Below are positions 29,797 to 41,104 of a stretch of DNA of 64,000 bases, piece by piece. Below the pieces are notes generated by a model. That model made no database searches and was not told the DNA's origin. It saw only the letters and a list, made by a program, of their open reading frames with translations. Source of the stretch: Trichobilharzia szidati (taxonomy: Eukaryota > Platyhelminthes > Trematoda > Strigeidida > Schistosomatidae); NCBI GenBank assembly GCA_944472155.2, contig OX235274.1, positions 40,298,052 through 40,362,051 of the forward strand. Direction: 5' to 3'. The first letter of the stretch is position 1. Every line of letters starts with the position of its first letter. A program made the position numbers and the translations under genes.

Positions 29797-31026
29797 CTTT
29801 ATTTTGATAAATCACACAGTCTTATACAGTAATATTAAGTGACGTCCATGTTTCGAGCACAAACTATTGCCACTCATAACCATATCAAGTTACTCACACA
29901 ACCTTTTTCCTTCATTTATATACATGTGTGGAATCGATTAGATATTGGAATGAAAATCAAAATAGTATAATGTACATTCAGAAATAATAATATGAGTGTT
30001 ATTGATCAGTTATAATCAGATGGGAAATTAGACTAGTGTTTTTATAGTCATAATAAGTTACCTCTTAGAGTCATTTCTGTTGCATGTGTTGGGTGTATAC
30101 CCAATGAACCAGGATTCAGTAATCAATCTCATTCTCCATCTACCTAGATTACTTCTTAGAACTTTAACCCTCTCCCACCCTATTTTGTGGTTGTGTGTTA
30201 ATGAATGAAGTGCAATGTAGTGCTGAGGCCTTTTCTAAGTTACTTATCTTCTTGGAGTCAACCATTCTTACCTTAGCTGAATTTTTATGTTCCAACAATC
30301 TGACTACCCGCCATCTACTACTTTCTCCTATGTAGTTGACTTAACTCACAGTCATTGGAGGGTATTTTGTAAATTATATTATTTTGTTTAATTAGGTCAA
30401 CCGACAGGGTGCTTTAACCTACACACCTTATCCCTGAATGAGTTTGTAGGTTTGAATGCCACCCTAATTTCTGCTTTATTAGGAATCCTACGTAGGGTCT
30501 CAGATATCCCCTTCTTTAATGGTGAAACTGTAGACGCCTTATATTCTTTTGTATTTGTTATCAATAATTTGTTTTCCCATTATCTTTATTTTGCTTATGA
30601 CCTTTTCTGATCTTCCTAATGAATTTTATAGGATAGCTATTTGATACCAACGCCTCTCTATCTGTTTTATTTCATCATTTAGGTCTTCTCTTGTACTACT
30701 TAGTGCTACCGCTCGTTTTGTTAGACACTTAACTAAACCAGTGTTTACAGACAACGGATGAGATGAATTAAAATCCAATTATCCATTAGAATGCGTCAAT
30801 TGTTTTATAAACGCTAGTGTGCAGTTTGCCTTCTATTCGTTTTATTTCACATTCTAACATAGCTGATTCTCCTTGTTCATTTTCTGATATGATTACAAGC
30901 AATAGTTTGTGCTCGAAACATGGTCGTCAGTTAATATTACTGTATAACACTGTGTGATTTATCAAAATAAAATCTTATCCATAATGGAGTTACACTCTAC
31001 CACAGTACCCAAGTTTTATACTTATA
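29797..31026 (-). mobile_element. PLE-A copy nested in PLE-5, with inverted tails
   Basis: Flanks TTTGTATACAAA (29785-29796) and TTTGTATCCAAA (31027-31038) form a 12-bp target duplication with one mismatch. Left to right: tail on the minus strand (29797-29890), C-terminal coding region and GIY-YIG remnant (30080-30480), RT-linker (to about 30870), then the same tail on the plus strand (30884-31026), longer by the CTCTACCACAGTACCCAAGT segment. Heavily mutated; no long frames. Confidence 0.75.
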
Positions 31027-32250
31027 TTTGTATCCAAATATTCGGCGTAATTCAGCTTTGGAAGCAGTAAGTAGTGAGAATTTATCCTCAACTGAAAACC
31101 AGATCTAGAGTCTCGACTGAAGAGCCACGTCTCCATGTAAGAACTTCAGTTTCAGAAAAGACTCTTCTCCTCAAATGTGATTGGTTTTTCATTATTGTAA
31201 ACACGACTCATGTGTCTCCTTACAAATATGTTAAGATAACCATTTTGGACCAGCACACTGGGGATATATCCTCAGTAGTAGGAGAAGCATTTATGTATAG
31301 TTGGGAACGTAAAGTTCTTAATAGGTCTAATCCTGCTCCTAGGTAATGGTGTAAATATATGTGGACAACACATTCTTTGTGTTGAAATGTGAACATATCT
31401 TTGATTTATTCGCACACATAAAGTTAGTGGTAGATGAGATCCAAAGAGAACGCGATGGTGTATGAAATACTAGCATATCTAGGAAACCGTCATATTTTGA
31501 CGGGCACTTAATTTCTGACTCACCCTACCCAAAACGCTAAAGCAAGTTTAGTGAAGTATTTAAATAATCAGGTCAGGAGCATAACTAGGAAATAAGATCA
31601 TTTAAACAATGAAATCAAGCGAATAAAGAAAACATAAATAGTAGACAACTAACCACGGGAATTTATTCAACAATATATGAAGACCCATTAAGAAAACAAG
31701 AGTAGTAGCTTAAATTGTTAAAATAATAAGAAACTAAAAGTTTCGATAGCATTGCCAAATAAAGAAGAAACATCAGACTTAGGATTCCTAATGAGGCTGG
31801 AATTAGGGTGGCAGTGAAACCATCCAGTTGACTCAGAGACAAGCTCTACCAGCTTTAGGACTCAATGAAACTAACTAAGGAAAATAACATAATTTATCAA
31901 ATATTATGTAATGACTGTCACTTCAATTACATAGGTAAGACTAGTAGATAGGAGCCAGTTAAATTACGAGGACATGGGGATTCAGGCAGTTCTAGAATGA
32001 CTGAACCTGCCAACTGAAGCAGTCTGAAAAGAACCTAGACAGCTGAATTGTATTCATTTGCATGTACTCAAGTATAAAGCGAGGCAGAGTGAATGCTTTA
32101 AAAAGTAATATAGTAAACTTCGATTCAGAACCAAAATCACGTAGAATCGGAACGATGCAAAGCCTAAGCCGGATTTATGGAAAACTGCAAAATATAAGTG
32201 GACAGCAATAAAATAAGAAGCATGTCAGGAAGAAGCGAGGATCCACTGAT
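31027..32250 (+). mobile_element. PLE-5, RT and GIY-YIG part (resumed)
   Basis: Plus frame 31074-31346 ends with DISSVVGEAFMYSWERKVLN, the block after the G-x-P motif. A two-base insertion then shifts the catalytic box, which reads Y then VDNTFFVLK (about 31350-31385), with the second Asp changed to Asn. The linker VSIALPNKEETSD is at about 31740-31778, and NNIIYQILCNDCHFNYIGKT (GIY-YIG core) at about 31890-31950. Multiple stops. Confidence 0.75.
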
Positions 32251-32599
32251 ACGACAATGAGCGATAATTTGGGCTGGAAATGTCATTCATTTATTAATAC
32301 TGTGTGTGTCAGTGCGTATAGTGTCAGATAAACGTATCTAATATGGAATGTTACGTTCAGGTGAAGACTTGGGTGTTGTTGTTGTTGTGTTTAATTGTAA
32401 AGCTTTCACTGTTCATCTAAACAACATTTTTGGTGGCTAGTTTAAAGTAAAATGAAATTTCTAATGACATTACCTATGATTAGACGTCTACAGTGGTTTG
32501 CTTATTAATGCGTCTTGTTGACGTGATATAAGGAGCCTAATCTGATAAATTTAATCCCTTTCAAGTGATATTAAGAAATCTCATGAGATTGAAAGAAAT

Positions 32600-33190
32600 C
32601 ACAAATCAAGATCAGTAAGGAATAAAACTTGGGCACTGTGGTAGAGTGTAATTCCATTATGGGTAAATTTTATTTTGATAGAGTCTCACAGTGTTATACA
32701 GTAATATTTACTGATGACCACGTTTCGAGCACAATTTATTGCTCATAATCATATCAAGGTAATCACACGACTTCCTAAATTCATTTATATAGTTCCATTG
32801 TTTTTCACTTGATTTGATTGGTAGTAATATTTTCCATATTTCAGGTATGAGTGATGAATCATTCCTATTGCATGTATTGGGTGTAGATTCGATGAACAAA
32901 GATTCAGTAATCAACCTCTCTCTCCACCTACCTAGATTACTCCTTAGAATTTTAACCCTCTCCCACCCTATTGTGTGGTTGTGTGTTAATGCATGCAGTG
33001 CAACGTAGTGCTGAGCTTTTTTCTAAATTACTTATCTTCTCGGGGTCAACCATTCTTACCTTAGCTAAATTCTTATATTCTGACAATCTGACTACCCCCG
33101 ACCTACTAGTTTGACCTATGTAATTGACTTCACAGTCATTGCAGGGTTTTTTGTAAATTATATTATTTTGTCTAATTGGGTCCACTGGGT
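32600..33190 (-). mobile_element. PLE-A, 3' end with GIY-YIG
   Basis: Minus frame 32952-33185 carries NNIIYKKPCNDCEVNYIGQT followed by SRSGVVRLSEYKNL, the GIY-YIG core (Y-I-G, R, and an EH-like EY). Frame 32708-32914 is the C-terminus (SLIPEIWKILLP, ending MSNKLCSKRGHQ). The UTR tail continues to about 32605. The two frames are split by a frameshift near 32935. Nearly the same protein end is found at 40600-41040. Confidence 0.8.
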
Positions 33191-33194
33191 GAAA

Positions 33195-33965
33195 CTAGTA
33201 ATAAGAACATAAATAAGAGAGAATATAAGTCATCTACAGTTATACCATATAAAGAGGGGACATCTGAGTTTCATTTTTATTTTACGACAGACTCGAAGTT
33301 CACAAACCAGATATCCATTTAATGACCATGTATCTCACTTGAAAAACTTCAACTAATTAAAAAAACTTCTTTTGTGGGAAATATAAAATGCCTAACACAA
33401 TTCCATGCTCAGTTCGCCAACTGAATAGCTCAGTTATTGGTGAAAAACAAAAGCATTCAACTTGAAGACAATGAAATCATAAAAAACCTTCAATGTCGTA
33501 GCGTCGTATGTCTAAGATAAATAAACCTGAGGAAAGAATCTATGAGGCAAATGACTGCCAGTTATCGACACCAGCAGAAGACAAAAAATTACAAAGTCTC
33601 ATACTGCATGAAGCCTATGGACGTTTTTGTTATTATATATATATTTCATTGCACTGAAAAGAAGCTGAATGTTGCACCTACTATACGAAGAGTGTGAACT
33701 ATAGTCTTACGATAGATCAAACGTAAACTTGGATAGATTATACTGATGATTCAACCTTCATAATTCATGGAAAGGATTTAAGACGCATCCCAAACCTAAT
33801 CAGCAGAGTTTTCGATAAGATCGAATTTACAATAGAAGAGAAATCAGAATAAAAATGATCCTTTTTTAGACGTTTTAATCAAAAGTACAAGTAGAGACTG
33901 ATTTGTAACACAAGTGTGCAGAAAGTCAACTCATACAAATTAAATATTTCATTGCGAAGGTCACA
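33195..33965 (+). mobile_element. PLE-8 fragments, scrambled
   Basis: A short plus-strand VIPYKEGTSE block (about 33235-33275) is PLE linker, but it precedes the RT piece at 33730-33900: TDDSTFIIHGKDLRRIPNLI, with YVDD changed to YTDD, and then NDPFLDVLIKST after an extra base. The order is not that of an intact element, so the region is rearranged. Confidence 0.6.
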
Positions 33966-33969
33966 ATTA

Positions 33970-34778
33970 GGATGTCTACTTATTTAAACTTCAGTGTATT
34001 TTCTGTTCATAAACGTTTTATAAGTTTTCAGTCGAAGTGGTATCCTGTGCGTCGGTGGCACAGTGGTTAGGACTCTCGCCGACCATGCACATGGTCCAGG
34101 GTTCGATCCGCCGCCAACGCACACTCGATATCTATGGTCGGCCTGCGAAACTGGGCTACCGATATCACATGCTGAAAATTCCATTCTTGTACTGAAAATA
34201 CGGTGTGGAATCAAGCTGTCATCAAAAAAATTAGGGAACACACAAAATAATATATACAAACATTGATGAAGCGAGTCAAGACACACTTAAACATTGCTGC
34301 CTGGTGAAGCACCTACTGACCATCTCCAAGAAGAGTTTATTTGCGTGCAACTTTATCAAAAGGTGTCTACATACAAATTAAGTGACTAGCACGGAATTAT
34401 CCACCCAGATACGTAGGAGATCTTTGAAATAATTATAGGACAAATGAATACAGCTTTTAATAGTTGTCTCCAACATTGTCACACAGTCCCTTCACACTCG
34501 ATTTAATGTAGACGTAAAATGCCGACAACTAAAGGAGACAAAACCAACTGAAACACCTATCAGATAAAAAGCGTGGAATTTCAAAAACAAATTCTGTGTT
34601 GACCAAAGAGAAGGCTGCCTTCATCTACACATTTATATAAAATAAGAGTCAAAGTACGTAATGCATATATTCCTTTATATCAAGAGATATGAACTGCTAA
34701 GGATACCACTTCGACTGAAAACTAATAAAACGTTTATAAACAGAAGATACGCTGCAGTTTAAGTAAGTAGACATCCTA
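33970..34778. repeat. Inverted repeat around SINE-A and unassigned DNA
   Basis: The arms at 33970-34047 and 34698-34778 are reverse complements over about 78 bases with few differences (AGGATGTCTACTTATTTAAA against its inverse). The 650-bp interior holds SINE-A (34048-34240) and a stretch (34240-34695) I could not assign. By analogy with the other sites this may be a pair of inverted PLE tails. Confidence 0.65.
34048..34240 (+). mobile_element. SINE-A (tRNA head, CR1-like tail)
   Basis: The head GTGCGTCGGTGGCACAGTGG and the GGTTCGATCCGCCG B box (near 34101-34112) are followed by a short body (CGATATCTATGGTCGGCC) and the tail TGAAAATTCCATTCTTGTAC, then CGGTGTGGAATCAAGCT. The tail is the complement of the CR1-like LINE 3' end at 25290-25345. 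Boxes well kept. Confidence 0.8.
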
Positions 34779-34784
34779 ATACTG

Positions 34785-35645
34785 TTGAAATTTGTCACAT
34801 GATAAAGAATAAATTTATGATAAAAAGTTTAGATATTAGGTCAACAAGACGATCAGATTCAATAAAGGCAAACTCGGTAATAAGGAGACTTCTGGAGATG
34901 AATAATCCCAGCAAATGTCATTACAAAGGACGCTTCTTTCATATACGATGAATGCTGAAAGTAGGCGATGAAGATTTCGTTTAGATGAACAGTGAAAGCT
35001 GCATAATCGAACAGTCAAGCTAAGAGAACACAGTAGCACAAGACTATGACCACTTACCATGCATCATAACTATATCATCCCTCCTTCATTCATAAATCGA
35101 ATTTACACACTTAGTCTGTGAGAATATTATGTCATAAAGTTATGTTCCATATTTTTATGTAAATCAAGCAGCGTACATACTTACTTTTTTATAACTTTTA
35201 TCGGGATTTTCATTTCGCAGAATATACAATTTATATATTTATAAGAAGTACGGTTACAACCACAGTATAGGTGTAATGAGGTGTCCTCTAGTAATAGTTT
35301 CAAATATCTGAGAGATGCATTTTCCCAAGGTTGACTGTCGTATCTTGCCATTGGGAGGATATTTTTTAAAGATACTGTGTGAGTCATTGTCTAAGCCACC
35401 TGTAAACAAAGCACTTGACCTTTAACGTGTAGTGATCACCAAGTCATTCGATTTTAACTGGTTTAGGCTATCCAGTCAAAACATAGCTTCTTTTATCGTT
35501 TTAAACCAGTAATTTATTGGTCATGTGAAATAACCATATAATTAGTTATAATTACTAGTCACACTGCCTTCTCCATGGAGCAATAAATCTTTGCTCTCTG
35601 TCTCTCTCTCAATAAGAGAATAGTCTTCTAATGATCAGTCACATA
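34785..35645. other. Unassigned; may contain the 5' LTR of the Ty3/gypsy element
   Basis: No gene. A CT-rich run with TGGAGCAATAAATCTTTGCT (35577-35596) and CTCTGTCTCTCTCTC looks like an LTR polyadenylation region just ahead of the gag relic, but no matching LTR was found beyond 39160. Confidence 0.35.
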
Positions 35646-35671
35646 TTGTTGAACACTGAAGTAACAGTAGA

Positions 35672-36097
35672 ATGACTTCAAATCTGCTATTGTACCTCTC
35701 CGTTATAATATGGTCTCAAGTCAGGTCCTTCAGTTTCGAACAAGTGAGAGTTGCTGTTATGACAGCAGCAACAAAAGAGACTCCTAGTAATAAATTATCT
35801 TTGCAGTCATCCAGCCACTGTTACACTGAGGAAATTAATTCTGTTCTACAGTCTGTTACAGAATTCATACATGACATAGACATTGGAATTAATTATCTTT
35901 CATGGTTTGAAGGTTTATTCAGAGTGGAGCTGATCGATATGGACAGTGCACAAAATGTTTGTGTTATGCTGCGCGAACTTCGATTTAGCAAACATGCTAG
36001 GTCTGTGAATTTGATTTTGTCAAAATGTACTGGGGATTTCAATTTTGATGAAGTGGTTCAAATTCTTCGTAGAGTATTTACAGAAAAGGAATTCTAG
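35672..36097 (+). pseudogene. Ty3/gypsy gag relic
   Basis: 141-residue frame. The core INYLSWFEGLFRVELIDMDS (about residues 73-92) through RELRFSKHARSVNLILSKCT and FNFDEVVQILRRVFTEKE fits the retrotransposon gag domain (W-F-x-x-x-E/L-x-F, then hydrophobic helices). Gag normally continues past 36097: the text LQEVTAECQLKIRYKMIRN at about 36318-36375 is in a shifted frame. Gag would form the particle; here it is broken. Confidence 0.7.
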
Positions 36098-36499
36098 TTT
36101 AGTTTACTTTGCAAACGTCTCAATTTAGCCAAGGAACCGTGAGAAAATTATCTAACTTTACTGGTAAAGTGAGTTGTGCTTGTGAAAACTTTCAGTTTGG
36201 TTAATTTAGCCGGGATTGGTTCAAATGATTAATTTCTCAGAGGTGCTCTATGTTCACTAGCTGATTTCGCAACGAAAATACACATTCTCTCTCTTGTTTC
36301 GGGCTAAATTCGACAATGACTCTGCAAGAAGTAACAGCCGAGTGTCAACTTAAAATACGATACAAAATGATCAGAAATACAAACCCTTTTTCAGGTGATT
36401 CCATATATGTTCAGTAATATCTAGTCTGCATCCTCCAAGAACATAAATTTCTGTGACAGTTAAGTAGTCGCTCACTGGTTGTCGGTTCTGTGGAGAGTA

Positions 36500-36950
36500 G
36501 CACTACGGTCGTATGTGCTCATAGAAAAGGACGCAGGTGTAGAAAAAGCCAGAAATATGGATGTACAGAGGGTTTCAGCAATGCTTAACCTTCATAGTAA
36601 TCAGTGATATCTATCCAGTAATAAATCGACGTCCATTTCCCAGAAAAAACCAAGACAGTTCTCATTGTTTCTAGTGTACAAGTCATGAACATGCGGAAAT
36701 ATACTGAGGTACTTTTGTAATAGTCATCCAGTTCGATTTCATTTCAACAGTGCCTCAGACGTAACTTTAATTTCCCAAAAAAATTGTCATTTAATTGGAT
36801 GTCCTCTAGTTTCTTGTACTTGTCATGCTGCTAAAAATGCTTCCGGAGGTATTTTAAATCCAGTTGGTGAAATTTCTTGTGAAGTTAAATCCATGTTAAG
36901 CAATTTTCAAAGATAATGCCTTACGAACTATCATGATCTGGGACTTTTGA
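36500..36950 (+). pseudogene. Ty3/gypsy zinc knuckle and protease relic
   Basis: HRKGRRCRKSQKYGCTEGFS (about 36520-36580) is a nucleocapsid knuckle with Cys and His ligands replaced. PVRFHFNSASDVTLISQKNC (about 36728-36788) is the aspartic protease active site with D-T/S-A changed to N-S-A, so the catalytic Asp is gone. HDLGLLSIDSADKQSLW (about 36930-36980) is the protease C-terminal flap region. Confidence 0.7.
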
Positions 36951-36954
36951 GTAT

Positions 36955-37690
36955 TGATTCAGCTGATAAACAATCTCTTTGGAAAATATCCTAAAATTCA
37001 ATTTGTTCATAAGTATTTGCATCTTTACAAACAATGTGTCGATGGAAGTATATGTAGCATGGTCAGTGTTCTCCCCAGTGAACAGAAACCGGTATTCCGT
37101 GAAACTTTGGGATGCTGTTCAATCGAGATAGCTAAATAATGCCTCTAAGGTGATGCTTATCCAGATACCAATCCTAAAAGATCAGTTTCTTACTCAACCC
37201 TTGAATCAATCGATCAAGAAGTGAATCGAGTGAAAGAGCCAAGCATTCTAAAATCAGTGAGTTTCTCTGTATACATTTGCAGATTTTTTGATTGGGTTCA
37301 ACGATACCTTGGAAGATCATACATATCCAATACCAGTTTCAGAAGATAATTTTTCCAAGATGTTATGTGGGAAACACTTCGCAGTGATAGACTTAGCTGA
37401 TTTATATCAACAGGCAGAAATGAATGATTCTTCTAAAGAACTTTTGACTCTCATCACACATAGAAGCATATGTCAGTGCCACAGAATACGTACCATCTTC
37501 AAGCAAATTATGGATACATTTGCCGCTGGAATCCAAAGCCAAATAGTATGTTCATATGACGTAATTATATCTGAAACAATTGATGAGTATCTTTCCAGTC
37601 GTTTAGACCACACGCTGCAAAGTTTGGTGAGTACGGTTTTCATTTAAGTGATGATAAGTGTGATTTTTTCATTCACTCTGTTATATACCT
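36955..37690 (+). pseudogene. Ty3/gypsy reverse transcriptase relic
   Basis: EQKPVFRETLGCCSIEIAK (to 37137) and STLESIDQEVNRVKEPSILK (about 37193-37252) are the RT N-terminus. Frame 37288-37647 (119 aa) reads GFNDTLEDHTYPIPVSEDNF, FAVIDLADLYQQAEMN (motif A, Asp present) and VCSYDVIISETIDEYLSSRL, where the catalytic YLDD has become SYDV. A frameshift near 37280 separates the two parts. Inactive. Confidence 0.8.
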
Positions 37691-38039
37691 TGTTTTCGCG
37701 GTGGACAAAAGTGGTTTTTATTTGGGACCAATCAATTTTACCGGTGTTTTGTTCAGGAAAGGCGTAACTTTAGAAAATCTGTGAAAATCTCTTGGAAAAA
37801 GGTGGGAAATATACCTAGTCGGATAAGAGCTAGTGTATATGAGAAAGTTAAAGAAGTAGTATCCTCTGATCTGTTCCTTGTGCATTATAACACAAAGGTG
37901 GAAACTACTAATGAAGCCTGTACATTTAATTATGGTAGTAGTGCAATTATTTTTCATGTGTTTCTGAACACTGTCACGAAGCTAACCGTAGATGCTGCAA
38001 GAAATCTTATGAAATCTGAGAAGAATTATTACCTTAATT

Positions 38040-38270
38040 GAGAAAGAAGGCCTTACATCGGTTTTTACAGTTTCATAACATTCCTCATGGTCGCAGTTTT
38101 TTCGTGTTTACTGGTCCCAATCCATTTCTCCCATTGTTTGGCTTCTAAAAATGAATTTCAGTATACATGAAGAAACTTACTAATGCGTAGTTACTCTTCA
38201 GGTTTATACTTTCAAAACAATACGCAAGCCTATGCATGATTTGGACTAGAGTTATACACTCTTGCGCTTC
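38040..38270 (+). pseudogene. Ty3/gypsy RNase H relic
   Basis: The plus strand reads IEKEGLTSVF and, in the next frame, FHNIPHGRSFFVFTGPNPFL followed by LFGF: the G-R-x-F-x-x-x-T-D-H-x-P-L block with TDHKP changed to TGPNP. Frameshifts and stops prevent any product. Confidence 0.65.
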
Positions 38271-38319
38271 TTTGAGATGGGGAATGGAGATATGATGGTT
38301 TTTGTGGTTTCAATGGGAT

Positions 38320-38556
38320 AGTGTACCTTGGTGGTTCAGAGGTAGAATACTCGCCAGCCATGCATGTGATCCGGGGTTCTATCCCTGGCCGACGAACTGC
38401 TAAACCTCGCTAAGCCGGTAGTAAGGTTGGTAAAGATTAGGAGTGAGGCTAGCGACCCCACCCCGTGAAAATAAACACCAATGCTAATGGAACCTCAAAG
38501 CTTTGTCTTGAAGCCCTATGCTACGTTGGGGACGTAAAGTATTAAAATAATAATAA
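38320..38556 (+). mobile_element. SINE-B inserted in the Ty3/gypsy relic
   Basis: Head CTTGGTGGTTCAGAGGTAGA, B box GGGGTTCTATCCC (near 38374), body GAGGCTAGCGACCCCACCCC, tail GAAGCCCTATGCTACGTTGG and a final (AAT)n at 38547-38556. It splits RNase H from integrase, so it is younger than the LTR element. Confidence 0.85.
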
Positions 38557-38759
38557 ATGGCCTGTATCATTATCACTTATAAATGTGAAAGAAGCTGGTT
38601 GCTGTGATCCAATAATAAATGAAGTAAATTTATGCACTCTACGTGGCCGTTACATATTACCTGTTGTAACAAGGACGGAATTCCCTCTTAGCGCTTCAGA
38701 ACTGTTTATTATCAGTTGGTCGTGTGAATGTCCCCTAAGTAATGAAGACTACAGTGTTG

Positions 38760-39160
38760 GATTGGCTGCATTAATCTCATCAAGACATGAATAGATCGAA
38801 GGCGATTTCTTGGAGGCATGATAGGTTCCTTTTTAAAGTAGCTAGAAGTATTTATCATGGTGAATGTTTCTGCAACGACTTCAATGTTAGAACAATGACA
38901 CCCAACATGTCTACTATAACTATCACAGTCAAGTTGAACGCTCCATCAATACATTTAATAGAAGGGACAATGGATGAAGTACTTTAAATATTTCTCTAGC
39001 ATTATCGATCAACTCTAAAACCAGTGGCTATAAATCGATTCAAACTCGGTGAAAACATATATTATACTACACTAAAATATACTGCTGAGGTTATCAAAGA
39101 GAGAACTAGGACAATAACTTATAGAGTGGAATTTAGAGGACCTTTTGTGGTCAGGAAATG
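38760..39160 (+). pseudogene. Ty3/gypsy integrase relic
   Basis: SKAISWRHDRFLFKVARSIY (in frame 38787-38987) fits the end of the integrase H2C2 zinc-binding region, with most ligands gone. A clean piece at 39029-39160 reads NRFKLGENIYYTTLKYTAEV, then a VEFRGPFVVRK stretch, matching the SH3-like C-terminal end (F-K-x-G-x-x-V-Y). The catalytic core between is missing or unrecognisable. Confidence 0.6.
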
Positions 39161-39574
39161 TAGCGATAAAGTCTGGTGATACTGGCAGTTGACTTCAAGG
39201 AAATTTACACCTTTGAAATAATGTGTCAAGAACCAAGTCCGAAAAACACATGGTGAACAACAGTCAGTATTAATACAATGGACCCAGGGAATACGCCACC
39301 CCCCCAACTAACGTTAATGTATTTTAATGATTAGGATTGGGTATTTGTATACATCGGTTTCAATTTCATTACCTTTTAGAGATCAGGTTTAATATTGCAC
39401 TAAATATTGGTAAGGATAGTTTAAATGTTGAGAAAGGTGCGGCACAAATTTCCTTTACTTTTAAATGATGATCGTTTAGCGCCATAGAAACACATCGGTC
39501 TGGTTTACGGGTAAAAGAAACCATTCGAAATGGCGTGGTCTTCTAATAGGAACTTATTTCGTGGCTTATAATTT

Positions 39575-39795
39575 TCTTTTTCATTCTGTACGTCCTGAGT
39601 GGAGCATAGGGCCACAAGCTCTGAAGTTTTAGTGGTGGTTGGGTTGTGTTTTACAGTGTGGTTTTGCTTGCCTCATGCCTAATCTTACCTCTTCACCAAG
39701 ATTACCACTGGGTGGGGGGAGGATTAGAAGTACGATGGCCTGTAATTGAACCAGAACTACATCTGTTGTTGGAGAGCATTTTGTCACTAGACGAC
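39575..39795 (-). mobile_element. SINE-B, decayed
   Basis: The plus strand shows the inverse tail GAGTGGAGCATAGGGCCACA (39598), body TTGCTTGCCTCATGCCTAAT and a mutated B box (TGTAATTGAACCAG). A short G run (39713-39721) lies inside. Confidence 0.65.
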
Positions 39796-40054
39796 TGATA
39801 CACATACTTTACTAGTGAACTGTTTAAAGTGATGTTTTATTCTGAAGTCGACCAACGAAGAGTGCTTTAGTTTTCTGTAAACAATCAACTATCAGCATTC
39901 GTTAATCTAGTAATTTAAACAATCTAAGTACGCTTTAAAAGGCCTGGAAACGTTCCCTAATGAATTATTACCACACAGTTTCGTAGAAATTATATATGAA
40001 ATCATTTGTGCTGGTATTTAGATTTAATGGGTTCATTTCAGTCTAAAAGTGTTA

Positions 40055-40245
40055 TTTTTTGGTTTTTGATTATAGCTTGAATCCACACTGTATTTTTGGT
40101 ACAAGTATGGAATTTTCAGCATATGATATCGGTAGCCCAAATTTGCAGGCCGACCATAGATATCAGGTGTGCGTCGGTAGGGGATTGAACCCCGGACCAC
40201 GTACATAGTGGGCGAGAGTCCTAAACACTGTGCCACCGACGCAGA
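40055..40245 (-). mobile_element. SINE-A, full length
   Basis: The minus strand starts GCGTCGGTGGCACAGTGTTT, with a B box from GGGGTTCAATCCCC (near 40178-40191), body CTGATATCTATGGTCGGCCT and a tail complementary to GGTACAAGTATGGAATTTTC (40097-40116). It matches 34048-34240 in all parts. Confidence 0.85.
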
Positions 40246-40437
40246 CAATAGGAATTGATTTGACACTCTAAGTTGAGTTGGCACAGCACAAGCTGAACAG
40301 CTACCTAGTGTTGAGACAATTTTGACTTCACTCTCAAGCACTGCTTATGGTGCCAGTTAATTTTAAATGTTCATAATAATGAATTTTGCATACTTTCATG
40401 CTAGCAAGGGTCTCAAAATATTTCAAATAGTAGCAAG

Positions 40438-41089
40438 ATATAAAAGGGGACATCTAAGACCCTACTTAGGATTCTAAATAAAGCATGAATCAGAGTGACA
40501 TTGAAACCTACAAACTCACTCAGGGAAAAACTCTGTAGGTTAAAGGACCCAGTTGATCCAATTATACAAAATAATATAATTTACAAAATACCCTGCAAAG
40601 ACTGTGAGTTAAGTCAACTACATAGGTCAAACTAGTAGGTCAGGGTTAGTCAGATTGTCAGAACATAAGAATTTAGCTAAGGCAAAAATGGTTGACCCTG
40701 AGAAGATAAGTAATTTAGAAAAAAGCTTAGCAACGGCACTATATGCATTAACACACAACCACACAATAGGGTGGGAGAGGGTTAAAATTCTAAAAGTAAT
40801 CTAGGTAGATGGAGAGAGACATTGATTACTGAATCCTTGTTCATCGAATCTACACTCAAGATATGCAATAGGAATGATTCATCACTCATACCCGAAATAT
40901 GGAAAATATTACTACCAATCAAATCAAGTGAAAATCAAGTGAAAAACAACGGAACTATATAAATTAATTTAGGAAGTCGTGTGATTACCTTGATATGATT
41001 ATGAGCAATAAATTGTGCTCGAAACGTCATCAGTATACATTACTGTCTAACACTGTGAGACTTTTTCACAACAAAACTTACCCATAATG
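40438..41089 (+). mobile_element. PLE-A, 5'-truncated, exact 13-bp target duplication
   Basis: Bounded by AAATAGTAGCAAG on both sides (40425-40437 and 41090-41102), identical over 13 bases. Content: linker (GGGGACATCTAAGACC), a GIY-YIG remnant with an extra base (about 40570-40665), the C-terminal phrase ending GAAACGTCATCAG (41024-41036), UTR and end CCCATAATG. Stops are present, so the insert was either defective on arrival or has decayed since. Confidence 0.85.
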
Positions 41090-41104
41090 AAATAGTAGCA
41101 AGGT

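Larger units (their letters stand above)
35650..39165 (+). mobile_element. Ty3/gypsy-type LTR retrotransposon, gag-pol relic
   Basis: Plus-strand domains in canonical order: gag (35672-36330), zinc-knuckle remnant (about 36510-36595), protease (36725-36950), RT (36955-37690), RNase H (38040-38270), integrase (38760-39160), with integrase after RT as in Ty3/gypsy. Interrupted by SINE-B at 38320-38556. Frameshifts and stops occur in every domain. LTRs were not confidently found. It belongs to the gypsy type common in trematodes. Confidence 0.8.
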
